From the NCBI RefSeq assembly GCF_910578445.1, contig NZ_CAJTQC010000005.1, positions 70,405 through 134,404 of the forward strand: a DNA stretch of 64,000 nucleotides, in the 5' to 3' direction. Below are positions 45,458 through 54,159 of this stretch, piece by piece (position 1 is the stretch's first letter; each line of letters opens with the position of its first letter). This DNA is from an uncultured Duncaniella sp. (lineage in GTDB: Bacteria > Bacteroidota > Bacteroidia > Bacteroidales > Muribaculaceae). The translations under genes were made by a program, and so were the position numbers. The notes below the pieces were generated by a model. It was not told the origin of the DNA and ran no database searches. It saw only the letters and a list, made by a program, of their open reading frames with translations.

Positions 45458-46075
45458 TCAAATCTTGATGCCGAGGAAGCTCATGAAGGCTATTCCCATA
45501 AGGGCAGTCAGGATGAAGGTGATGCCGACACCGCGGAGCGGACGCGGAATGTTGGAATAAGTTGCGATGCGCTCACGGATGGCAGCGATGGCCGTAATGG
45601 CAAGAAGCCAGCCGAGTCCCCAGCCGCCACCGGCGCAGACAGCAGTCCAGACGCTCGGGAAGTCGCGCTGCTGCATGAAGAGCGACCCGCCGAGAATGGC
45701 ACAGTTGACAGCGATAAGCGGAAGGAAGATGCCGAGCGACGAATAGAGCGCAGGGCTGTATTTCTCGACCGTCATCTCGACGAGCTGTGTCATCGAGGCT
45801 ATGACAGCGATAAACATGATGAGCGACAGGAAGCTGAGGTCGACATCGGCATACTCGGGCCCGAGCCATGTGAGCGCGCCTGCGCTAAGGACGTAGGTCT
45901 GGAGCAGATAATTGACCGGAAGCGTCACGACAAGCATGAAAGTCACTGCAACACCAAGGCCAAAAGCGGTCTTCACGTTCTTTGACACGGCGATAAACGA
46001 GCACATGCCGAGGAAGTAGGCAAAAATCATGTTGTCGACAAAAATCGACCGTATGAATATATTCAGATTTTCCAC
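45458..46075 (-). CDS. nqrE: Na+-translocating NADH:quinone reductase subunit E
   Basis: 205 residues with about six membrane helices and the short conserved stretches of NqrE (FLGMCSFIAVSKNVKTAFGLG; NCAILGGSLFMQQR; GGGWGLGWLLAITAIAAIRER). NqrD and NqrE face each other in inverted topology and hold an iron centre in the membrane core. Spaced 40 bases before nqrF and 38 after nqrD. Confidence 0.95.
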   Translation of the reverse strand: MENLNIFIRSIFVDNMIFAYFLGMCSFIAVSKNVKTAFGLGVAVTFMLVVTLPVNYLLQTYVLSAGALTWLGPEYADVDLSFLSLIMFIAVIASMTQLVEMTVEKYSPALYSSLGIFLPLIAVNCAILGGSLFMQQRDFPSVWTAVCAGGGWGLGWLLAITAIAAIRERIATYSNIPRPLRGVGITFILTALMGIAFMSFLGIKI

Positions 46076-46113
46076 TTGGGTTTAATTTTAGAGCGTTGGG
46101 CGAATGTGGTTGA

Positions 46114-46743
46114 TTAATTGTCTTCCTGAAGATCCTTGTTGACACTGCGCTGCACCCAGATGATGCAAGCCACGAGTATAAGAGCCATCGGCGGAAGAAT
46201 CATGAGACCGTTGTTGACATAGCCGGCATCATAGAAGCTCTGGGGAATCACCTGAAAGCCGAGCAGAGTTCCGCTGCCAAGAAGCTCGCGGAAGAAACCG
46301 ACGATGACAAGGATGATGGCATAGCCTATGCCGTTGCCAACTCCGTCGAGAAACGAAGGCCACGGCTTGTTGGCCATCGCGAACGCTTCAAGACGTCCCA
46401 TGAGAATACAGTTGGTTATGATGAGGCCGATGAACACCGAAAGCTGCTTGGCGGCATCGTAGGCAAAAGCCTTGAGCACCTGATCGACGATGACCACGAG
46501 TCCGGCCACCACGACAAGCTGCACGATGATGCGGATATTGGTCGGAATCGTGTTGCGGAGAATCGAAATGATGACATTTGCAAACGCAAGCACCGCGATA
46601 ACCGAGACACCCATCACAATCGCAGGTTCAAGCTTGGCAGTGACGGCAAGCACCGAGCAGATGCCGAGAATCTGCACCACTACCGGATTGTTTTTCGAGA
46701 GAGGGTTGAAAAGCACCTCTTTATTATTGATTTTATCAGCCAT
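46114..46743 (-). CDS. nqrD: Na+-translocating NADH:quinone reductase subunit D
   Basis: The ATG at 46743 (MADKINNKEVLFNPLSKNNPVVVQILG) is chosen since this is the normal NqrD start; the upstream in-frame ATG would add 19 residues. 209 residues, about six membrane helices, with ITNCILMGRLEAFAM carrying the conserved Cys of the membrane iron site. Paralogous to NqrE. It lies 71 bases after nqrC. Confidence 0.95.
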   Translation of the reverse strand: MADKINNKEVLFNPLSKNNPVVVQILGICSVLAVTAKLEPAIVMGVSVIAVLAFANVIISILRNTIPTNIRIIVQLVVVAGLVVIVDQVLKAFAYDAAKQLSVFIGLIITNCILMGRLEAFAMANKPWPSFLDGVGNGIGYAIILVIVGFFRELLGSGTLLGFQVIPQSFYDAGYVNNGLMILPPMALILVACIIWVQRSVNKDLQEDN

Positions 46744-46814
46744 GACGGATGAAATTTTTTGAGTGTTGAGAGTGTGTTGACTGGATTTGTTAATTCTCAC
46801 CGTAGCCGCTATGC

Positions 46815-47528
46815 TCAGAGAGCGGCTTCAGAGAGTCCCTGAAGGAATTTCTTGTATGGTGTGAGGCAGTTGTCAAGCATCGCGCCGACACCTTTCGAGG
46901 TAATCGTACCACCCGAAATACCATCGACGTAATCCTCTCCGTTGAGTGGCTGCTGTCCGGCCTTCACTACTGCGACGGGGCGGAAACGGCCATCCTTAAA
47001 CACCTTCTTACCCTCGAACTGACTGCTGAAAGCAGGTTTTTCGATTTCAGCGCCAAGACCGGGAGTCTCGCCCTGATGAGCGAAATATGCGCCATAGATA
47101 GTCGAGCCGTCACTGTCAAAAGCGACATATCCCCAGATCGGGCCCCATAGACCGGCCCCATAGACCGGCAGGATATATTTGACAGCGCCATCGGCCGTGG
47201 TGCATACAAACACCGGAAGCTCGCGGCGGTCGGCGGCGACTTTGCTCTGTGCGGCTACATTGACATCGAACGCCTTGACTCCTTCGACAGTCTCTCCGCG
47301 CTCATTGACCACAAACTGGTCGGTAATATATTTGTCAAACTCTGCCACTACGTCATTTTTGTCAGCTGAAATCAGTGCGGCATTCAGAATCTGGCTCATC
47401 TTGTCGGCATTCACATTGTCCTGCTGACGTTCACGCAGGGCAAGCGACGTGGCTGCAAGGGCTGTGCCAACAACCACCACAAGTATGATGATATAGATTA
47501 TTGTATATGTATTGCTTTGCTTATTCAT
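46815..47528 (-). CDS. nqrC: Na+-translocating NADH:quinone reductase subunit C
   Basis: 237 residues: one N-terminal membrane helix (about 8-28) and a periplasmic FMN domain. The covalent FMN threonine is the last Thr of GISGGTITS (about Thr210), a slight variant of the usual SGATxT motif. LWGPIWGYVAF and GETPGLGAEI are typical of the family. It lies 53 bases after nqrB. Confidence 0.95.
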   Translation of the reverse strand: MNKQSNTYTIIYIIILVVVVGTALAATSLALRERQQDNVNADKMSQILNAALISADKNDVVAEFDKYITDQFVVNERGETVEGVKAFDVNVAAQSKVAADRRELPVFVCTTADGAVKYILPVYGAGLWGPIWGYVAFDSDGSTIYGAYFAHQGETPGLGAEIEKPAFSSQFEGKKVFKDGRFRPVAVVKAGQQPLNGEDYVDGISGGTITSKGVGAMLDNCLTPYKKFLQGLSEAAL

Positions 47529-47581
47529 AAGTCGATGTGGAATTAAGCTTTATAGCTGTTGGATGAATTGGATTGCCATGC

Positions 47582-48790
47582 TCATGCGGCTGTATGCCTC
47601 TGACGGCGCATACGGCGCGAGACATTCAGCTGAACCACACAATAGTCGATCAACGGAGCGAGAGCATTGCCGAGAAGCACGGCAAGCATTGCCCCCTCGG
47701 GATAACCGTTGTTGTATGTACGGATGATTATAGCGACCGCTCCGACAAGGAAACCGTAGATATACTTGCCGGGATTGGTGCGTGCGGCCGTAACCGGGTC
47801 TGTCGCCATGAAGACAGCTGCAAAGGCAAATCCGCCGAACAGGAGCTGGTCAACCGGGTCGAGGAACGATGCCGGATAGGCAGGAGTCTCAAACACGTTG
47901 GCAACCCAGCCCATGAACAGGCCTCCGGCAACGACACTGAGCATGATGCGCCACGAAGCTATGCCGGTGGCGAGGAGGAGCACCGCACCGATGAGAATCG
48001 CCAGTGTCGATGTCTCGCCAAACGAGCCGGGAATCAGTCCGAGGAAAGCATCCCATGTGCTGACAGGATTGCCCTTCAGATTGAGCAGTTCAAGATTCCC
48101 GCCGGTAAACGAAGCAATCTGTCCGAGAGGCGTAGCCCCTGAAAATCCATCGGGAAGGTCGAAACCGAGACCGCAGATTGAATTTGTAGAAACAAACACC
48201 TTGTCGCCGCTCATCTGGGCCGGATAGCCGAAGAAGAGCACTGCGCGGGTGACAAGTGCAACGTTGAATACATTGTAGCCTGTACCGCCAAAAACCTCTT
48301 TGACGAAAACGACTGAGAAGGCGGTTGCGACCGCAAGCATCCACAGCGGTGTCTCAATCGGACAGATGAGGGGGATGAGAATACCGGTGACAAGAAATCC
48401 TTCCTGAATCTCCTCGCGACGCCACTGGGCGACGACAAACTCAATGCCGAGACCGACCACATAGGCCACAACTATACGTGGCAACACCGCGAGAAAGCCG
48501 TAGGCCATCAGCTGCCAGAACGGAAATTCCGTAGCTCCGGCCGCAAGCCAGTTCTGATAGCCGGCGTTATACATGCCGAATAGCAGACAGGGCATCAGAG
48601 CGAGCACCACTATTATCATCACTCGCTTCGAATCGAGACTGTCGTGGATATTGACACCGGAAGTCGAAGTGGTGTTAGGTGTATAAAGAAACGTTTCAAA
48701 CCCGTCGAACACACTGCGGAAAGCATGGAGCTTACCGTCAGGCTCGAAGTTAGGCTTGATTCTATTTAAATAATTTCTTAGCGCTTTCAT
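47582..48790 (-). CDS. nqrB: Na+-translocating NADH:quinone reductase subunit B
   Basis: 402 residues, about ten membrane helices. The FMN-binding threonine is Thr220 in DGFSGATPLGQ. VMIIVVLALMPCLLFGMYNAGYQ and VTGILIPLICPIETPLWM are family stretches. NqrB is thought to form the sodium channel and carry FMN and riboflavin. Spaced 30 bases after nqrA. Confidence 0.95.
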   Translation of the reverse strand: MKALRNYLNRIKPNFEPDGKLHAFRSVFDGFETFLYTPNTTSTSGVNIHDSLDSKRVMIIVVLALMPCLLFGMYNAGYQNWLAAGATEFPFWQLMAYGFLAVLPRIVVAYVVGLGIEFVVAQWRREEIQEGFLVTGILIPLICPIETPLWMLAVATAFSVVFVKEVFGGTGYNVFNVALVTRAVLFFGYPAQMSGDKVFVSTNSICGLGFDLPDGFSGATPLGQIASFTGGNLELLNLKGNPVSTWDAFLGLIPGSFGETSTLAILIGAVLLLATGIASWRIMLSVVAGGLFMGWVANVFETPAYPASFLDPVDQLLFGGFAFAAVFMATDPVTAARTNPGKYIYGFLVGAVAIIIRTYNNGYPEGAMLAVLLGNALAPLIDYCVVQLNVSRRMRRQRHTAA

Positions 48791-48820
48791 TGTTGGAATG
48801 TTAATTCTTAAAAACAGGAA

Positions 48821-50167
48821 TCAGACCTCACTGCGGAGATAGTCGAGACCCTCACGGACGATTTTCTGAAGCTCAAGCTTGGAGGGGTCGACATATTCGG
48901 CAAGGGCGAAGTCCTCGGGAGCGACCTCATAGATGCCAAGCGCCTCCATGCGGTCGATATCCTTTGCGAGTATAGCCTTGATGAGATATTCGGGCAGTAT
49001 GTCCATCGGGAACACCTTGTCGTATTCACCCGACATGATCATGGCGCGTCGACCTCCGTTGATGCGTGCATCGGGAGCGAACTTGCGGCCGAGGAAACGG
49101 CCTATGAACGACGGGCTGACACTCATCTTCGAAGGGCTCATCGAAGCCCAGCCCATGAACTCGTCGGCATCGTCGCCTTCGGGAATCACGGTCACCTGAC
49201 GGTAGGGATAGCGGAGGTAGCCATCGATGTTTTCGCGGACACCCGTCAGAACGTTTCCTGAAATTATGCGCCGGTGACAGCCGACGTCCTTCAGTTCGCC
49301 ATCAAGGACGGTAGCAAGCGAAGCCCCGACGACACTCTTTTCAATGCGTGGCTCACAAACCTCGCTGCCAGTCACGGCTACAAGAGCCGACCAGTCAGGC
49401 TCACCCGTGAGGGCGAGATGGCCGATGCGGGCAAGCGTCACTATGTCGAGAGTCCATACGACCTCACCCTTGTTGACAGGAGCTATTGCAGCAATCTGCA
49501 CTCCGGCATTTCCCGCTGGGTGAAGACGAGGGAATTCCACGATTTCAGCGCCTTTAATATCAGGCATTGACGAGCCTTTTTCCACACCTATATATATAGG
49601 GCCGGCAGCCAGTTTGGCCAACACCCCTACTCCTGCCTCAATATCGGCCATGCGTCCATCGACCATCGCCTCAAGCGACGGCGCAAGAGGGGCGGTATCA
49701 ATGGCCGTCACCATAACCGAACGCGGACGGTCGGACGGCAGCGGGACAATGTCGTAGGGACGGCGACGCATCATCGCCCACAGGCCGGAAGCCATCAGGG
49801 CTTCAGTAACAGCCTCGACCGACGCGCCGGCAAACGGAGCAGACTTGACAGCAGTCTGAGCGACAGACGGGTCAAGCTTGATGACGACACGCTCGATTTT
49901 ACGGCGCGCACCACGCACGACAGCCTCGACCGTTCCGGCAGCCGGAGCGACGAGCTTTATTCTCGAATCTGCTTTGTCGTGTAGTAACGGTGAACCAACC
50001 TCGACCCTGTCACCCTCGGCAACATCAAGCTTAGGCACGAATCCCGGAAAATCGTCGGGAATCAAAGCAACATGGGCAGGAAGAGGGATAGCGACGGGCA
50101 TCTCTGAGCGGAGTCCACCTTGAAGATTAAGATTTAAGCCTTTTTTCAGGCTGACAGACCTTCTCAT
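48821..50167 (-). CDS. nqrA: Na+-translocating NADH:quinone reductase subunit A
   Basis: 448 residues, soluble, no signal peptide. The start MRRSVSLKKGLNLNLQG and the biotinyl-like barrel (LDVAEGDRVEVGSPLLHDKADSRIKLVAPAAGTVEAVVRGARRKIERVVI) are characteristic of NqrA, the cytoplasmic peripheral subunit near the quinone site. First gene of the operon. A -7-like box lies 47 bases upstream. Confidence 0.95.
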   Translation of the reverse strand: MRRSVSLKKGLNLNLQGGLRSEMPVAIPLPAHVALIPDDFPGFVPKLDVAEGDRVEVGSPLLHDKADSRIKLVAPAAGTVEAVVRGARRKIERVVIKLDPSVAQTAVKSAPFAGASVEAVTEALMASGLWAMMRRRPYDIVPLPSDRPRSVMVTAIDTAPLAPSLEAMVDGRMADIEAGVGVLAKLAAGPIYIGVEKGSSMPDIKGAEIVEFPRLHPAGNAGVQIAAIAPVNKGEVVWTLDIVTLARIGHLALTGEPDWSALVAVTGSEVCEPRIEKSVVGASLATVLDGELKDVGCHRRIISGNVLTGVRENIDGYLRYPYRQVTVIPEGDDADEFMGWASMSPSKMSVSPSFIGRFLGRKFAPDARINGGRRAMIMSGEYDKVFPMDILPEYLIKAILAKDIDRMEALGIYEVAPEDFALAEYVDPSKLELQKIVREGLDYLRSEV

Positions 50168-50213
50168 CCTTGGAATTTATGTAAGTTGTACCTTATAAAA
50201 AAATTGGAAAGCA

Positions 50214-50221
50214 CAAAGATA
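50214..50221 (-). promoter_or_regulatory. -7 box of the nqr operon
   Basis: On the minus strand TATCTTTG fits TAnnTTTG; no -33 TTTG is visible at 19-21 bases. Confidence 0.45.
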
Positions 50222-50348
50222 ATAAATATATTTGAATATAACTTAATACGTTTTAGCTGAAAAGTATGCAAAATATAAAAAAATACGAGATTCCGAAATA
50301 TCACAATTTGTATTTTAGTTTGTTTAACGCAAAAAAAAGAGCAAAACG

Positions 50349-50380
50349 TTTGCAAACACCGATTTTTCCTTATAATTTTG
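50349..50380 (+). promoter_or_regulatory. Promoter of the exbB-exbD-exbD-tonB operon
   Basis: TTTG (50349-50352), 20 bases, TAATTTTG (50373-50380): both boxes match. The leader to 50528 would be about 145 bases, AT-rich, without an obvious hairpin. Confidence 0.8.
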
Positions 50381-50528
50381 CAATATCGTTTAAAAATTAG
50401 CTTTCATCCCGTGAAAGCAAAAAATCGATACCATCAGAAACTAATCCTTAAAAAAGCTAATCAAGAAAATCATCAAAACTAATAACAAAATAAACCAATA
50501 AACTTAAAATCTTTAGTAATTACAAATT

Positions 50529-51359
50529 ATGGAAGCTCAAAAGCCTAATCCCACACAGCCTGCAAAGGCTAACGCTAAGAACATCTCCGGAAGCAACGTA
50601 GCCGGCATCAAGAACGCCTTCTTGGTGATCCTCGCTTGCTTCGTAGTAGCTGTATGTCTCTTCATTTTCTGGTTCGGTCACGAATCACACTTTGAAGAAG
50701 GTCACCCCATCGACCTCTGGGGAACAATCTACAAGGGCGGATTCATCGTGCCTATCCTCCAGACTCTCTTCCTTACCGTTATCGTTCTCTCTGTTGAACG
50801 CTGGATCGCCCTCAAGTCTGCAAAGGGCAAAGGCTCTATCGAAAAGTTCGTTGCCAACGTGAAGAAGTGCCTCGCCGCTAACAACATCCAGGGTGCAAAA
50901 GACCTTTGCAAGAACCAGAAGGGTTCAGTAGCCGCTGTTGTTGCCGCAGCTCTCGTTAGCTACGAAGAAATGGACAAGAACACCATCCTCACCAAGGAAC
51001 AGAAGATTGCCAACCTTCAGAAGACAGTTGAAGAAGCAACCGCACTCGAAATGCCCGCTCTTCAGCAGAACCTTCCCATCGTTGCAACCCTCACCACTCT
51101 CGGTACTCTCGTCGGTCTTCTCGGTACTGTGATGGGTATGATCAAGTCATTCCAGGCACTCGCCGCTTCAGGTGCTCCTGACTCAACCGAACTTTCTACC
51201 GGTATCTCTGAGGCTCTTATCAACACTGCCTTCGGTATCGCAACCGGTGCATTCGCTGTAATCTCTTACAACTTCTACACTAACAAGATTGACAATCTCA
51301 CCTACGCTATCGACGAGATTGGTTTCTCTATCGTGCAGACATTTGCAGCTACCCACTAA
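50529..51359 (+). CDS. exbB: MotA/TolQ/ExbB proton channel protein
   Basis: 276 residues. Three membrane regions: about 27-48, 75-97, and a long pair at 165-240 with the family motif ATLTTLGTLVGLLGTVMGMIKSFQALA and ISEALINTAFGIATGAFAVISYNFY. It forms the inner-membrane proton channel that, with ExbD, energises TonB. Encoded first in a four-gene operon. A large cytoplasmic loop (about 100-160) lies between helices 2 and 3, as in ExbB. Confidence 0.93.
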   Translation: MEAQKPNPTQPAKANAKNISGSNVAGIKNAFLVILACFVVAVCLFIFWFGHESHFEEGHPIDLWGTIYKGGFIVPILQTLFLTVIVLSVERWIALKSAKGKGSIEKFVANVKKCLAANNIQGAKDLCKNQKGSVAAVVAAALVSYEEMDKNTILTKEQKIANLQKTVEEATALEMPALQQNLPIVATLTTLGTLVGLLGTVMGMIKSFQALAASGAPDSTELSTGISEALINTAFGIATGAFAVISYNFYTNKIDNLTYAIDEIGFSIVQTFAATH

Positions 51360-51443
51360 TCCTACGTTACTGTTATCACAACAAAGGTTTAAACCAACAC
51401 TTTCATAAAACAAAGCAAAACCTCTTATAATAGATAAAGTAAT

Positions 51444-52160
51444 ATGGGAAAAGTAAAAATGAAGAGAAAAAGCACCCTCATCGACATGACCGCGATGAGT
51501 GACGTGACTGTGCTCTTGCTTACTTTCTTCATGTTGACATCTACCTTCCTTCAGAAGGAGCCGGTCACCGTACTGACCCCCTCCTCTGTATCTGAGCAGA
51601 AAGTGCCGACCGCGAATCTCGCATCGATACTCGTAAGCCCAGAGGGGAAAATCTTCATCTCCATCGCCGGTGACGCAGACGCTGACACCAAGGACACATG
51701 GGGATCAGAGGCTCTCCGCAAGACGATTCTTGATGAAGCAGTAACGCTCTACAACAAGCAGCACCCCTCAAACCCGGTGCAGCTCTCTGTAGCACAGCGC
51801 GAAGCATTCTCTAAAATCAATATGTTCGGTGTTCCGTTCCAGGTACTTCCGCAGTTCCTTTCAATGTCACAGACCGATCAGGATAAGTTTATCACTGACA
51901 TGACACAGAAGGGCGTCGGTATACCCATCAACGACAACAAGGACATGGAACACCTCAACGAGTTCCAGATCTGGATGCGTGCCATCTACAACTCAGGAAA
52001 CGACAACCTTCAGAAAGCCATGAAAAAGGGTGAAGGTATCGCCGTCAAGGCCGACAAGGACACTCCCTACAACACTGTCCACGACGTGCTTGACAACCTG
52101 CAGACCATGAAGATGAACCGCTTCAGCATCATGACAGCTTTAAAAACTGAGCAAGAATAA
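51444..52160 (+). CDS. exbD: ExbD-family biopolymer transport protein 1
   Basis: 238 residues. A basic N-terminus precedes a single membrane helix with the ExbD proton-site aspartate (STLIDMTAMSDVTVLLLTFFMLTSTFL, residues about 8-34), then a periplasmic domain. This copy has a longer periplasmic part than classical ExbD. It lies five bases before the second ExbD gene. Confidence 0.9.
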   Translation: MGKVKMKRKSTLIDMTAMSDVTVLLLTFFMLTSTFLQKEPVTVLTPSSVSEQKVPTANLASILVSPEGKIFISIAGDADADTKDTWGSEALRKTILDEAVTLYNKQHPSNPVQLSVAQREAFSKINMFGVPFQVLPQFLSMSQTDQDKFITDMTQKGVGIPINDNKDMEHLNEFQIWMRAIYNSGNDNLQKAMKKGEGIAVKADKDTPYNTVHDVLDNLQTMKMNRFSIMTALKTEQE

Positions 52161-52165
52161 TCATT

Positions 52166-52912
52166 ATGGCACAGATAGAACAATCAGACGGCGGCAAAAA
52201 GAAAAAAGGCGCCCAGAAGAAAATGTCGATCCATGTGGACTTTACTCCCATGGTGGACATGAACATGCTTCTGATTACATTCTTCATGCTTTGTACCACA
52301 ATGATTAAGTCACAGACTCTCACCATCTCGCTCCCCTCGAACGAGAAAGTAGAGCAGAATCAGATGAACAAAGCTAAGGAATCAGAGGCAATCACCCTCA
52401 TCCTGACTACTGAACGCAATGCCAACGGCGATGTCAAGAACGACGAAAGCGGCCGTCCGATGAACACGGTTTACTACTACGAAGGTATGCCCGACTTCAC
52501 TGACGAAAACGGCGACGGTCTTCTCGACAACAACAAGCTCAAGGCTGAGAAATTTGTCGGCAACGACGGCAAACTCCAGCAGGGCATTCGCAAGATCCTC
52601 CATGACCGCAACAAGCTGGTGCTTGAAAAAATCGAAGTTGAAAAGTCGAAATGGCGCAACAAAGAGTTCTCGTCGATTTCAGCTATCAACGACTCAATCT
52701 ACCAGTCACGTGCACGCGAGATCCGTAACGACTCTACGCTCACACGTCCTGTTGTGATCATCAAAGCCACTCCTGAAGCTTCATGGGAAAGCCTTATCAG
52801 CGCCCTTGACGAGATGCAGATCAATCAGATTTCACGCTATCAGATTGACAACATCAACAAGAATGACTCAGTGCTCATCCTTGACTACCTCGCCAAGAAT
52901 CCCAAGAAATAA
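52166..52912 (+). CDS. exbD: ExbD-family biopolymer transport protein 2
   Basis: 248 residues. A Lys-rich N-terminus precedes the membrane helix with the conserved Asp (HVDFTPMVDMNMLLITFFMLCTTMI, about 27-51), followed by a periplasmic domain that ends RYQIDNINKNDSVLILDYLAKNPKK. Tandem ExbD genes of this kind are common in Bacteroidetes and may form a heteromeric pair in one channel. Six bases separate it from the first ExbD stop, and 46 from tonB. Confidence 0.9.
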   Translation: MAQIEQSDGGKKKKGAQKKMSIHVDFTPMVDMNMLLITFFMLCTTMIKSQTLTISLPSNEKVEQNQMNKAKESEAITLILTTERNANGDVKNDESGRPMNTVYYYEGMPDFTDENGDGLLDNNKLKAEKFVGNDGKLQQGIRKILHDRNKLVLEKIEVEKSKWRNKEFSSISAINDSIYQSRAREIRNDSTLTRPVVIIKATPEASWESLISALDEMQINQISRYQIDNINKNDSVLILDYLAKNPKK

Positions 52913-52958
52913 TCTGTTGATGAATGATATATTAACCTTGAAAAATCTCTATTGAAAT

Positions 52959-53816
52959 ATGGCAAAAGACGTAGATCTTTCATCATCAGAATGGATTGAC
53001 ATTATATTTGAAGGCAAGAACAAGGACTTCGGAGCCTATGAGCTCCGCAAGGCCTCTGCAAAGCGCCACAACCGCGCGATGCTCGTTATCCTCATCGTCC
53101 TTCTTCTCGTAGCTGTACTCGGACTCCTTGCAAACACTGTGCTCCAGAAAGCTGAAGAGCGTCCTGAAGACCAGATCGAGCAGGCCATGATCGACTACAC
53201 AGCTGACGAAGCTGAAGAAGAAGAACCCGAAGAGCCCGAACAGCAGCGCGTCGAAGAGCAGCAGCCCGAAGCTCTTCCTGAAGAAATCCTCAACACCGTA
53301 AAGGCCACCGAGCTCCAGATTACTCGTGACGAAGAAGTTGTTGAAGAAATCAAGTCTCAGGACGAACTCAAGGACACTGACACCGCCGTAGGTACTACTG
53401 ACTTTGACAAGGGTACTGACGACCTCAACGTGGTGCGTGAACACAAAGAAGAAGTTATCGTCGAAGAGAAGAAACCCGAACCCGTGGATGACAATCAGGT
53501 ATTCACCGTGGTTGAACAGAAGCCCCAGTTCCCCGGCGGCGAGGCAGCCCTCCTCAAGTGGGTGGCTGAACACCTCCGCTATCCGGCAATGGCTCAGGAA
53601 AACAACATTCAGGGTCGAGTTGTCGTACAGTTCGTTGTCACCAAGACCGGTAAGGTCGGTGAGGTAAAGGTGATCCGTTCAAAGGACCCCGACCTCGACA
53701 AAGAAGCTGTCCGCGTAGTAAAAGCTCTCCCCGACTTCGTCCCCGGCAAGATGAACGGACATTCGGTGAACGTATGGTACACCCTCCCCGTGACATTCAA
53801 GCTTCAGGGCATTTAA
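52959..53816 (+). CDS. tonB: TonB energy transducer
   Basis: 285 residues. A Bacteroidetes-type N-terminus (SSEWIDIIFEGKNKDFGAYELRK) is followed by a membrane helix (about 43-64), a periplasmic linker rich in Glu and Pro (EEEEPEEPEQQRVEEQQPEALPEE) and a C-terminal TonB domain (about 190-285: GGEAALLKWVAEHLRYPAMAQENNIQGRVVVQFVVTKTGKVGEVKV). It carries energy from the ExbB/ExbD channel to outer-membrane receptors, of which this window encodes at least four. The linker is unusually acidic compared with the Pro/Lys linker of enteric TonB. Confidence 0.93.
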   Translation: MAKDVDLSSSEWIDIIFEGKNKDFGAYELRKASAKRHNRAMLVILIVLLLVAVLGLLANTVLQKAEERPEDQIEQAMIDYTADEAEEEEPEEPEQQRVEEQQPEALPEEILNTVKATELQITRDEEVVEEIKSQDELKDTDTAVGTTDFDKGTDDLNVVREHKEEVIVEEKKPEPVDDNQVFTVVEQKPQFPGGEAALLKWVAEHLRYPAMAQENNIQGRVVVQFVVTKTGKVGEVKVIRSKDPDLDKEAVRVVKALPDFVPGKMNGHSVNVWYTLPVTFKLQGI

Positions 53817-53842
53817 TTCCGAATCTCACTTAAACAAAGGCT

Positions 53843-53887
53843 ACGGCCGCTATTCCCTTCAGGGCATGGCGGCCGTTACTTTTTTTG
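53843..53887 (+). terminator. Terminator of the tonB operon
   Basis: ACGGCCGC (53843-53850) pairs with GCGGCCGT (53869-53876), with an inner CCCTTCAGGG, and is followed by a run of seven T. Confidence 0.85.
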
Positions 53888-54017
53888 TCCCCCCGGCCAA
53901 TGGCAATCCCACCCCACAACATGCGCCCATATCCGTGCCACCGGATACCATTGACAATCGACGACAACAATCATTTCCATGACAAAACGGCTCTTTCAGG
54001 CATGACAATTCAACCAA

Positions 54018-54096
54018 TTGGCATGATTTTTGTTAGATAGATATAACAGATTGCCGCCGTGTCTGTTTCATGGTTTCGGCCATGAGTAGAGACAGG
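54018..54096 (+). promoter_or_regulatory. Unusual clpB promoter region with leader hairpin
   Basis: No TTTG/TAnnTTTG promoter is visible before clpB. TTGGCATGATTTTTGTTA (54018-54035) resembles a sigma-54 site: GG, ten bases, then GT instead of GC. In the presumed leader, TGTCT..CATGG pairs with CCATG..AGACA (54060-54096), an interrupted hairpin. Nothing else is seen between 53888 and 54159. Confidence 0.35.
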
Positions 54097-54159
54097 CATC
54101 ACTGACAATCCCTTATCTGAACGAAACTAAATAAAAAACTCACAACTTCAACATAGCTC

